Shown piece by piece: positions 56,115 to 64,000 of a stretch of DNA of 64,000 nucleotides. A program made the position numbers and the translations under genes. The notes beneath the pieces were generated by a model. The model had not been told where the DNA came from and searched no databases. It worked only from the letters and a program-made list of their open reading frames with translations. The stretch covers positions 70,519,296-70,583,295 of the forward strand of contig CM053142.1 of NCBI GenBank assembly GCA_028571685.1. Reading direction: 5' to 3'. Source of the DNA: Heterohyrax brucei. Its lineage: Eukaryota; Chordata; Mammalia; Hyracoidea; Procaviidae. Each line of letters starts with the position of its first letter. Position 1 is the stretch's first letter.

Positions 56115-56640
56115 TCTTATGCTGGATTCTCTAGAAAAGCAAAACCACTAAAGCATATGCTTTGCAAGATTTATGTCAAGGGTATGATTCACACAGTTGT
56201 AGAGGCTGGAATGTCACAAGTCCATGGGTTAACATAGAAGCTTCTACTGATTCATATGGCTGGCAAAACCCAAGATCAGCATGTCAGAGAGCAGAGCTCT
56301 TGCTCACACACTGCAAAGGTTGATGAATGTCAAGATCAGCAAGCAAGATCACAGTTAAACTGCTACCTCAGGTCTTGAGAATCAGAGGTAGATGAACAGA
56401 AGCTATCTACAGGATCTGGCTTGAATAAAAAACCCTCAAGCTTTGCTTGCACTTACATTTAATGCAGGCCACATGGCCAATGGAACTCCCTTTCAGTTGA
56501 CTGGCTTCTCACAGCAGATATCATTATGGGGATGTTCACATATCAAATCTCAACATGAAAGTGATTTACAACATTATATGACTGCCAAAACATTGACAAT
56601 CATGGGCCAGCCAAGTTGACACACAGTCTTAACCATTACA
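56115..56640 (-). repeat. LTR-like repeat, antisense
   Basis: 'ggattctctagaaaagcaaa', 'cacagttgtagaggctggaa', 'tcttgctcacacactgcaaa', 'ccagccaagttgacacacag' and 'cttaaccattaca'. About 520 bp with the head and tail expected of an antisense ERVL/MaLR-like LTR. Confidence 0.6.
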
Positions 56641-56904
56641 GATGCTTTATGCTTAGGGCAGAGTCCACAGTGCTGTTGGCTTTTTTCAGTGCTTGTTCTC
56701 CACTTCCAACTTTCAACATTCTCTTTACATCGTGTGGCCCCACAGAGGTGGTGTCTTTCCATGCTCCTGCCCTTCCTTCAGTGGCAGACTATTACTGCAT
56801 ATTACTTGATGTCTGCTAGACTGGTGGAGGTGTGGGGACATGTAAGTCTCTGTAGTCTTCTTCACCTTCAGTTTTAGGTAAATATTATTTGCTTGGGCCA
56901 TGTT
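56641..56904. other. Short unassigned stretch
   Basis: No feature recognised. Confidence 0.5.
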
Positions 56905-57062
56905 GTTGTTGTCATGTGCCCCTGAGTTGGTTCCAACACAACAACCCTATAGCACAGAGCAGAACTGCCTCACAGCATTTCTAAAGAGTGGTTGGTAGAT
57001 TTGAGCTGCCAATCTTTTGGTTAGGGGCCTTAATGCTTAACTACTACACCACGAGGGCTCCA
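56905..57062 (-). repeat. AfroSINE, antisense
   Basis: 'tcatgtgcccctgagttggt', 'gctgccaatcttttggttag', 'aactactacaccacgagggc'. Confidence 0.88.
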
Positions 57063-57990
57063 TTGTATTAGACATAACATCCTATTTTTCTAGCATCTCT
57101 TTCCCTACCCTAAGCCACTTCCTGTAGTAATGGACTCCTCTTCTTTTGGAGAACTGCCTTTTCCCAACTCCAGTGAGTTTTTCAATCATAGTACTCCATC
57201 ACCCTGACCTTGGGGTGTATTCTGGCCACAGTGATTTATTTAGAGGTCTGCATGTGAGAGAAGCAGGAACAAAATCCTTCTTCAGAAATTTCTATAACAT
57301 ATGTGAAGAAGCGTTTATCTCTTTGAGCAGGAAGAAAAAGAATCAGAGACTTATAGCCGCCATCTTCCCCACTACAGTAGGTGAAAATGAGGTCAGCTAG
57401 AGACAAGCAGACAAGAGAGGAAGACCGGGAGAAGCGAGTGTGGGAATACCAAGACTCTTAATACTAGGCCTACCTAGCAACAGCAAAATCTTCAAGTTGA
57501 TCTTGTTCTTTCAGTTTTTCTTTTATTTCTGTGATCCACTCCAGTTACTAAAACCTTTTACTTAAGCTGGTTTGATCAGGGTTAGTCACCAGTCCAGAAA
57601 GATAACCTCACTAATTTATGCTTTGGGTGACTTCTAAGTCTTGCCATTATAGAGAGTTGTGAAGAAACTCAATGTAGATACCTTTTTACATACATGTGTG
57701 ATCTTCTATCCATTAAGAAACATTTCCAGAATACAAGTTGCTGAGCCAAATATGCAAATCATAAAGGATTTTGATGTGTATTGTAAAACTGCCTTCAGAA
57801 CAGATATCCAATGTGTATTTTCTCCAGGAATGTGTATGTCCCTATTTCCATATAATCACAACAGTACTGAATAAGATTAAAGGGGGGGGGGGGAATTCCC
57901 CAATACATAGAAGTGTACTGTTTTTCTACCGATACTGCCTCCATAAAAGAAGGACAAAAAAGAGATTAAATGGAATTTGGAATGAAAGCA
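57063..57990. other. Upstream region of A2ML1
   Basis: 57,650-57,865 looks like an old L1 fragment ('agttgctgagccaaatatgc', 'gtaaaactgccttcagaaca'). A 12-base G run lies at about 57,882-57,893. No gene is seen. Confidence 0.5.
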
Positions 57991-58292
57991 GAGAAAAGGG
58001 AGGAGTCCAACATGTTCTCTGAGAGGTTTACCACTAGTAGTACTCAGCCCTGGCTTTTCTCCAAAACTGGTATTATGGACTGGCTGTACCAGTATGCATG
58101 TTGCAGGGAGAAAGAAATCTGAGGAGTCAACAGAGGCCTTTAGCTCCTCTACCACCTTAGCCTGAGGCCTCAGTAAGCAATTGGCTGGAGCATCGGTACA
58201 CTCCACACGCCACCTGGGGAGTTAGTACATAAGCTACAGCAAGGGGGAGACCTCCCCCTCTTGGTCCTGAGGAAACCAGCTTGTCCACAAAA
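57991..58292 (+). promoter_or_regulatory. A2ML1: Presumed A2ML1 promoter and 5' UTR
   Basis: The 300 bp before the A2ML1 start codon are repeat-free and CpG-poor. Visible motifs: an AP-2 consensus GCCTGAGGC at 58,160-58,168 inside a 12-bp palindrome CTGAGGCCTCAG (58,162-58,173), an inverted CCAAT box ATTGG at 58,180-58,184, an E-box CACCTG at 58,211-58,216 and a weak TATA-like ACATAAG at 58,227-58,233. That spacing would place transcription start near 58,255. AP-2 would fit keratinocyte expression, but binding is inferred only. Confidence 0.45.
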
Positions 58293-58357
58293 ATGTGGGC
58301 TCGACTCCTTCTAGGAACATTGTTCCTATTGCCAACCTTTGCGGAAGAACTTGTCCC
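58293..58357 (+). CDS. A2ML1: A2ML1 coding exon 1 (signal peptide)
   Basis: The 65 coding bases encode MWARLLLGTLFLLPTFAEEL followed by V and two bases of a proline codon. Leucine-rich residues 4-13 and a small residue before EEL make a clear signal peptide, probably cleaved after TFA. This matches the A2ML1 signal exon (human begins MWAQLLLGM as I recall). The donor is gtaagt at 58,358. The start codon has A at -3 and T at +4, an acceptable context. A2ML1 is a secreted, monomeric alpha-2-macroglobulin-family inhibitor. It traps proteases after bait-region cleavage and is known from the granular layer of the epidermis. One extra residue (Val) seems present near the end of this exon. Confidence 0.92.
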
Positions 58358-59059
58358 GTAAGTGCCTGGATTCTGAGTTGATTTAGAGCAGGTGGCTTCT
58401 TTGCCTTCTTTCTCAAACACAAATATGGGGGAGAGGAGATAACTTTGGGGTTATTTTTTGGCGGCTTAATTTTATTCTCATCTTTTCCATTCCTTGGTTT
58501 CATGGCTCCTTTACTCAAAGAGAATAGCTAAGATACCAAGAGGAAACTTAAAAAAAAAAAAAAAAATTAACGCTTAGTAGAGTTCTCGTATCTTATTTCT
58601 TCTTTAGTAGCCCAGGCACATGAGCCCTTGGGTGATAAAAACAGTTAATGTGCTTGCCTGCTAACCAAAAAGGCTATGGGTTCACGTCTACCCACAGGCA
58701 CCTTGAAAGAAAAACTTGGTGATGTACTGTTGGAAAATCGGCCTTTGGAAAACCCTGGAGAGCACACTTTTACTCTAATGCTTGTAGAGTCACCACGAGT
58801 TAGAATCAACTGAAAAGCAACTAGTTTTTAGCTTAGAAATAGGTTCTTAATAATGGATCCACAAAGGTGGGAAATTTAAGTCCATTCACTGAGTTTTTTG
58901 TTACTTGAGCGTTTCTCTCTTAAGAAAATAAGATTCATAAGAGCAGGGACATAGTCTGTTTAATTTCCCAGTTTACGCCAAGTATTTAGGAGAATGTCTG
59001 GTTTTTCACTGAATGAATGAACCATTACTGCCCTGAAATCTTTTTTTGTCCCTTAATAG
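58358..59059 (+). other. A2ML1: A2ML1 intron 1
   Basis: 702 bp from gtaagt to 'ccttaatag'. It contains an A-run (58,551-58,566) and a sense AfroSINE at 58,622-58,832. Confidence 0.9.
58622..58832 (+). repeat. AfroSINE variant in A2ML1 intron 1
   Basis: 'gagcccttgggtgataaaaa', 'gcctgctaaccaaaaaggct', 'aaaacttggtgatgtactgt', 'accacgagttagaatcaact'. Confidence 0.85.
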
Positions 59060-59243
59060 AAACTACCTGGTGACATTACCAGCCCAGCTTAACTTCCCCT
59101 CCACTCAGAGGGTCTGTTTGGATCTGACCTCTGGGTATTATGGTGTAAAATTCACTATCACTCTGGTGACAAAAGACAAGACCCAGAAGTTGCTAGAACA
59201 GTCTGGAATGAAGAAGAAGCACTTACACTGTATCTCCTTTTTG
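59060..59243 (+). CDS. A2ML1: A2ML1 coding exon 2 (first macroglobulin domain)
   Basis: This 184-nt exon supplies the last base of the split proline codon and encodes NYLVTLPAQLNFPSTQRVCL, then DLTSGYYGVKFTITLVTKDK and TQKLLEQSGMKKKHLHCISF, ending in L. It is the start of the N-terminal macroglobulin domain, which forms part of the body of alpha-2-macroglobulin-type proteins. The cysteines in RVCLDL and HLHCISF form the conserved disulfide of this domain in the family. The acceptor is 'cttaatag' and the donor gtaggc. No stops interrupt it. The close match to A2ML1, rather than A2M or PZP, is seen in PAQLNFPS and KKKHLHCISFL. Confidence 0.95.
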
Positions 59244-59809
59244 GTAGGCACAGATTCAGCCCCAATTTCTGCTCCTTTACTTTCCCTATTCTCTTTCCTA
59301 GGCCCTCACAGTAATTTTACTTCAAATATAATTCTGTTATCTTATTTTTGCTCTGGCCTCTAAACCTGTCTTCCCCTTAGCTTCAGTTCCTGGCCATAAC
59401 TCACCTACAATTTTCTTGATCTGATATTTCTACTTTTAGTGCCTGGCCTTAACCTCTGACATTAACTGTAGCCCTTAAGGTCCCTGGCTGGACTATTACT
59501 AACCTACAGATTGGTTTCAAACTGACTTAGTGGCGCTGCAGACAAAAAGCCTGGCATTCTGTTTCCATAAAGATTTCAGCTAAGAAAACCCTATGGAGCG
59601 CTTCTACTCTTCAGCATATAGAGTTGGCATGAGTTGGAATCAGTTTTACAGCAATGGGGTCTTTTGCTTTGTTTTGTTCCAGCAACTATGACCCTATGCT
59701 TGCTACCCCCACGTAACTCAGTTCTTACTTCAATCACTTGCAGTTGGGTTGACAGCAGTTAATTCTCCCAACCTTGTACTCTTCCCTGCATCTCTGGTAC
59801 CTTGGCCAG
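59244..59809 (+). other. A2ML1: A2ML1 intron 2
   Basis: 566 bp from gtaggc to 'ccttggccag'. It contains a diverged sense AfroSINE at 59,520-59,662. Confidence 0.9.
59520..59662 (+). repeat. AfroSINE in A2ML1 intron 2
   Basis: 'gtggcgctgcagacaaaaag', 'aaaaccctatggagcgcttc', 'tggcatgagttggaatcagt'. Diverged. Confidence 0.82.
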
Positions 59810-59972
59810 GTACCACCTCCTGCTGGTGGCACAGAAGAAGTGGCTACAATCCAGGTGTCAGGAGCTGGAAAAGGCATCAGCTTTGAGGAGAAGAAGAAGG
59901 TTCTCATTCAGAGGCAGCGGAGTGGCACCTTTGTGCAGACTGACAAACCTATCTACAACCCAGGACAGCCAG
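59810..59972 (+). CDS. A2ML1: A2ML1 coding exon 3
   Basis: This 163-nt exon reads VPPPAGGTEEVATIQVSGAG, KGISFEEKKKVLIQRQRSGT and FVQTDKPIYNPGQP, then one base of a valine codon. FVQTDKPIYNPGQ is a hallmark of the alpha-2-macroglobulin family at the boundary of the first and second macroglobulin domains. Acceptor 'ttggccag', donor gtaaga. It is in frame with both neighbouring exons and has no defects. An overlapping frame at 59,802-60,023 is a shadow. Confidence 0.96.
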
Positions 59973-60561
59973 GTAAGAGGCTCAGTTGTGGCGTTAAACA
60001 AGAGACTCGGGAAACAGCTGTGAATAATGGTACCGATGGGATTTGTGGTTTATGCTATGGGAAGTAGGCTCCCATGAAACAGGGAGTGTAGAAGAAAGTT
60101 TGGGGAGATGAAATATTGTGGTTGTTGAACATATGCCCGGTGTTACACAAGTACAAGAATAGTGGGTGGAGTTGCTGCTGTGTATATATTTCTAAAACGA
60201 AAGAACATATTTCTTGTGGAGTGGAATTTGGCAAGTGTAATTGGTTTTCTGGGTCTTCCAGAAGGCTGTTGGATGTGGATAAGAAAGCATTCAGGGCACT
60301 TGGCTTGCATATCTCTATTTGTGCTGTGCCTTCTATCTTAGAGGAATAGTCCAATCTGGGGTCTCAAAGTTAGGAGTCCTAAAGAGAAAACTTTTTAGGG
60401 ACTTTACCACTAGTTTTTTTAAAAAAAATTTAAAGTATGTATTCCACCTCATGAGGTTTTTCTGACTCACATGCATGTGTGAGAAAGTAGAGGGGATTGA
60501 AGAGAAGATCCTGAGAGGGAGGAGCTAGTTGCTCTTACTAATGATGCCTGTTTTCTTCTAG
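59973..60561 (+). other. A2ML1: A2ML1 intron 3
   Basis: 589 bp from gtaaga to 'gttttcttctag'. No repeat or exon recognised. Confidence 0.9.
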
Positions 60562-60614
60562 TGTATTTCCGCATTGTCACCTTGAACAGTGATTTTGTTC
60601 CAGTGGATGACAAG
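60562..60614 (+). CDS. A2ML1: A2ML1 coding exon 4
   Basis: This 53-nt exon completes a valine codon and encodes VYFRIVTLNSDFVPVDDK up to the gtgagg donor at 60,615. VYFRIVTLNSDFVP continues the second macroglobulin domain directly from the GQP of exon 3. The small size and phases fit the family's exon 4. The four exons sum to 465 nt, or 155 residues, of a protein of about 1,450. The bait region and thiol ester lie beyond the window. Confidence 0.95.
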
Positions 60615-60779
60615 GTGAGGCTTTAGTTGGCAGAAGGGAAAGAGATAGGAGTAAGGGCAAACCAAGAGAGAACACGGTAAAGGAGAAGAGACTTTCGGTC
60701 TCTTCTTGAGCCACAGGTCTGTGGTTTGAACAAACCAGCTGCTCTGCAGGAGAAAGATGTGGCAGTCTGCTTGGTAAAG

Positions 60780-60985
60780 ATTTACATTTTTCACTGTATG
60801 TCAGCATTCTTCTTATTTCCATTCTGGTTGCTCTGATTCCATTAATCTAGCTTCCTTGCCCTCCTCCTTATCTTTTCATCTTGCTTTAGGATAAATATTG
60901 ATCATCTTATCATATAGATGACTATTTGAAAAGAAAGATTGCTATTTGAAAGGAAAGCATATAGATGACTATTTGAAAGGAACAC
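60780..60985 (-). repeat. L1 3' UTR scrap, antisense, with a 47-bp tandem duplication
   Basis: 'tatgtcagcattcttcttat', 'ggttgctctgattccattaa', 'tcatcttgctttaggataaa'. The same text recurs at 62,738-62,840. 'catatagatgactatttgaaa' without its last base occurs at 60,911 and again at 60,958. Confidence 0.75.
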
Positions 60986-60989
60986 AGTA

Positions 60990-61060
60990 CTCACACTTGG
61001 GGCAATTCTGCTCTGTCCTGTAAAGTAGTTACGATTTGGAATTGACCAGAAGTGACTAGG
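60990..61060 (+). repeat. AfroSINE tail
   Basis: 'ttggggcaattctgctctgt', 'agtagttacgatttggaatt'. 3' half only. Confidence 0.8.
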
Positions 61061-61169
61061 CCTCAGCTTCAGTGTCTATATATCAATCAGGGTGACCTCC
61101 TAAGAGATGGTTACATTACTATCATTTAAAAAGAGTTCCTGCAAATTTCAAAATCTTCTCTTCAGAAAT

Positions 61170-61500
61170 TGCCGGGGCCAGCCCCGACACTTTACAGGGT
61201 CACGCACGGAGGGAGGGAGAGGCGTGGCGGGAAATGAATCAAGGAGACAGAAAAGACTTTTCTGGTTTAAGGCAGCCTGACCCAGAGAGCAAGAGAGAAG
61301 GCTGTCTGTCTTTATTGTTTTTATAGTAAGAGTGACGTGAATTTTACCTGCCCACTGACCACACAATCTATTGGCTAGTTTAAAACCAAAACCTCATGGT
61401 TGGCAAATTTGAAACCAAAAACCTCGTGGTCTTGAGGTGATGTAATTTTTTACCCTGCCACATGAGCTATTAGTTAACTGAAACCTGGTGATCCTTTTAA
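61170..61500 (-). repeat. ERV-like LTR, antisense, in A2ML1 intron 4
   Basis: On the - strand: TATAAAA (complement 61,318-61,324) and AATAAA (complement 61,311-61,316), then 'gaaaagtcttttctgtctcc' and a CpG-rich end with 'gacccgtgcg' type sequence finishing at CA. That is the end of a retroviral LTR. The left edge is clear (tgccgg at 61,170). The right edge is not. Confidence 0.5.
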
Positions 61501-62639
61501 CTGTCAAAGCTTTTTAGATAATGGCCTATGGATGCCTCGAGCTCAATCAGCCCTACTTATACCTCAAGGTTAAAAGGTTCACGAGGAAGGGTCTAAAGTT
61601 TATGATCTCTATTTGTTCCTACTTTGCTCTTTATCTCCTCCTGCAGGGATAGTAAACATCTACTGTCCCCCACCCTATGTTCTTCTCAAGCTGTTCTAAA
61701 GAGGATAATTCCTTTCACATGGGTGGGGATGTGCAGTTGGGGGAAGTCAGCAGGGGTTGGGCCGGCCTCGTTGCTCTCAAAGCTGGCTGTGTTAGAGATC
61801 ATTCCTCTGAGCTCTTTTTCCTCAGAAAATTCCTGTACAGTTTTCCCGATATTATTTCATAGACCAAGGGGGTAGTAAAAGGGGCCCCTCTCAGAAGGCA
61901 TCTCCCCTGATCCTTGTGCCAGGAGAGGAGGGGGTATCTTTTTGAAGAAAATTTGATTAGGAAGCCAAATAATATCAAGGACAGTAGGCTAAAAAACATG
62001 TCACAGGTGAGATGCTTCAGCCCGTCATTTGCAGGAGCTCGTGACTTTGTCTACAAGGCTGATGGCGGACCTCCGCAAGAAATGATGCCAAATGGCTTTG
62101 CAATTCAAATATTAAGATGTAATAGGCATCTCCACCACCTTTTTATTTCATTCAAGGAAAGGTAATTGTTTAAACAATTAAGTAGACAATCCTCTTAGGG
62201 CAATGTTTAAAAGAAAAGTAAGACAGGTAAACATGTGGTAATATTTGCTGAATGTTTAAAATTTTCTCAAAGAACTCAATCCTTAGCATCACAAGTTCAT
62301 AATAGGTTTGATCTCACTTTGAGTTTGTGCCACTTCTGCAGGTTTCTGAGCTGCTAATGTCTCAGATGCTCCTTCTGTTTTCTTTTTCCCATGGTCACTA
62401 GCTATGCATTCAAATAAAGCTTCTAAAAATAATCATAGGGAAAGTATTATTTTCATTTCTATGTCCTTAGAGGCTGTTTTCTTTAATCTTCTACAGGAAA
62501 GTTCTGAGCTTGTTACTGATTGATAGCTTCCTCCACCCCTTTCGTTGTTAGTTATTCTTCTTAGCTTCTCCTTCCCAGCACCTGTGTTCTTTCTTTAGCA
62601 GGAATTCAGTGTACTATTCAGTGCTTCATTCTTTTGTCT
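61501..62639. other. Unassigned intronic sequence, possibly ERV-derived
   Basis: Lies between the LTR-like block and the next L1 and may be the rest of the same LTR or internal ERV sequence. The frames at 61,624-61,875, 61,799-61,999 and 61,914-62,165 are short and unlike any protein I recognise. Confidence 0.3.
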
Positions 62640-63542
62640 TCTTTTTTTTTTTTTTTGTATTTTTGGTGAACTTCACACAGCAAATTAGGTTCCCATTTAA
62701 CAGTTTTTATGCATCTCATTCAGTGACATTTTTCACAATATGTCAGCATTCTCATCATTTCCGTTCTGGTTGCTCTAATTCCATTAATCTAATTTTCCCT
62801 GCCCTCCTACTTATCTTCTCATCTTGCTTTAGGATAAATATTGACCATCCGATGGTATCTAGATGACCACAGTACTCACAGGTGATATTGTTTATTTTAT
62901 GAACCAATCTATTATTTGGTTGAAAGGCGATGTCTGGAAATGACTTCAGTTCCAAGTTTCAAGAATAGCTGTAGTCTTGGGGACCCTCTAGTCTTTTCAG
63001 ATCCATTAGACTTTTTTTTTCCCAAGGAATCTAAGGTTTGTTCTACACTTTTCTTCCATTCTATTTGGGACCATCTATTGTGTCCCTTGTCGAAACAGTT
63101 GATAGTGGTAACCCGGCATTATCTAGCTCTTTTGGTCTCACGCTACATGAACACAGTTTGTGAGAGCTATTAGTCCTGTGGAAACCCTGGAGCCATAGCC
63201 TGGTTAAGTGCCATAGCCCCTAACCAAAATTTGGCAGTCCAAATGCACAAGCGCTTTTCAGAAACTCTGATGAGGCCAATTCTACTCTGTGCTATGGGGT
63301 TGCTATGAGTCTGAGCTACCTTGACAGCAATGTGTGTGTGTGTGTTTTCTTTTTAATTAGTCCTGTAGACTGGTTTCTTCTTTGAACCTTTGTTTTCTTT
63401 CTTTCTGATTTGCTCCAGACAAGTACAGACAAATAGTAATATCTTAGATGCCACTACAAGCTCTGAAGACCTCAGATGACACTCTCCAAACTAGAACGTA
63501 GAACAATATTTTCATGGGCTATGTTATCCCGATTGACCAACT
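62640..63542 (-). mobile_element. L1 3' UTR, antisense, with AfroSINE insertion
   Basis: T-run at 62,641-62,656, then 'ggtgaacttcacacagcaaa', 'catttccgttctggttgctc', 'tgatttgctccagacaagta', 'atcttagatgccactacaag'. Interrupted by the SINE at 63,180-63,355. Confidence 0.72.
63180..63355 (+). mobile_element. AfroSINE with exact 11-bp duplication
   Basis: 'ggaaaccctggagccatagc', 'atggggttgctatgagtctg', 'accttgacagcaatgtgtgt', then a (TG)n and T-rich tail. Flanked by ATTAGTCCTGT at 63,169-63,179 and 63,356-63,366. Confidence 0.95.
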
Positions 63543-64000
63543 GTTTTAGTCAGCTAGGGCTGCTCTAACAGAAATACCACAGAGTGGATGGCTTTAACAA
63601 AGAAAGATTTATTCTTACACAGTCCGGTAGGTTGCAAGTCCATATTCAGGGTGTCCGCTCCAGGGAAAGACTTTCCCCTTGACGGCTCTGGAGGAAAGTC
63701 CGGTATTGCATCAGTCATTGTCCAGGGAGTGTCCTAACGCAAGAACCTCTGGTCTGAATGACGCGCTCTGCTCCCGGTGCTGCTTGCTTGATGGTAGCGA
63801 GGTTCTCAAATTGTCCTTGGTTCTTTTTCCTTTTATTCCTTGCAAGCTAAAAGCATTAAGGGTGGGGCAAGCCATACTCCAGGGAAACATCCCCAATAGC
63901 AGGAATTAACAGCCCCACCCTAATCCTTTAACATACAGGTTAGCAAAACCACACAATGGAGGACATTTCCAAGATACTGGGAACCATATCCCAGCCACAT
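63543..64000 (-). repeat. MaLR-like LTR, antisense, cut by window end
   Basis: 'gttttagtcagctagggctg', 'cacacagtccggtaggt' type, 'gggtgtccgctccagggaaa', 'ctctggaggaaagtccggta'. Same layout as 29,680-30,164 and 47,715-48,195. Confidence 0.82.

Larger units (their letters stand above)
60615..64000 (+). other. A2ML1: A2ML1 intron 4 (open at window end)
   Basis: At least 3.4 kb, filled mostly with insertions: an antisense L1 3' UTR scrap, a SINE tail, an antisense ERV-like LTR, a second antisense L1 3' UTR with a SINE, and a MaLR-like LTR. No coding exon matching the next part of A2ML1 is found here. Confidence 0.8.

Noticed and set aside
60615-64000. Search for A2ML1 exon 5.
   Set aside because: No frame with acceptor and donor matches the expected continuation of the second macroglobulin domain. 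The interval is mostly transposon sequence.

Overview
This is a 64 kb piece of a placental mammal's nuclear genome, almost certainly from an afrotherian and most likely an elephant. The diagnostic sign is the repeat content. There are about 35 copies of a tRNA-like SINE with an 'aaaccctggtggtgtagtggttaag' type head (spelled loosely) and a 'gctatgagttggaatcgactcgacggca' type tail, plus RTE (BovB-clade) LINE copies with the same tail. These are the AfroSINE and RTE families of Afrotheria. Multi-exon genes with GT-AG introns, MIR, MER5A, L1 and MaLR-type LTRs fit this assignment.

Layout. 1-3,637 holds the last three coding exons of RIMKLB (beta-citrylglutamate / N-acetylaspartylglutamate synthase B, an ATP-grasp ligase) on the + strand; the first third of the protein lies upstream of the window. 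3,638 to roughly 9,600 is repeat-poor and is probably the long 3' UTR. About 10-58 kb is intergenic. It is thinly repeated up to about 17 kb, then becomes a dense graveyard of nested L1, RTE, AfroSINE and LTR insertions. 58,293-60,614 holds the first four coding exons of A2ML1 (alpha-2-macroglobulin-like 1), also on the + strand: signal peptide and the first part of the macroglobulin region. The rest of the window is A2ML1 intron 4, which carries an antisense ERV-like LTR, an antisense L1 3' UTR and the start of a MaLR-like LTR. RIMKLB followed by A2ML1 in the same orientation is the gene order of human chromosome 12p13.

The two genes are neighbours only; nothing suggests they work together. 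RIMKLB makes small glutamate conjugates in the cytosol. A2ML1 is a secreted protease inhibitor, best known from stratified epithelium.

I found no new multi-gene system. The most unusual object is an antisense U6 snRNA copy (22,565-22,669) joined directly, in the same orientation, to an L1 3' UTR fragment, the architecture of U6-L1 template-switch retrogenes. Also of note: a SINE inside an opposite-strand SINE inside a MIR with matching flanking duplications, a 2.5 kb L1 with an exact 15-bp duplication, a 28-bp perfect palindrome at the edge of an RTE copy, and an extra in-frame GGG codon in the RIMKLB C-terminus. Repeat boundaries are by eye and approximate unless duplications are quoted. Family names rest on remembered consensus features, not on a database search.
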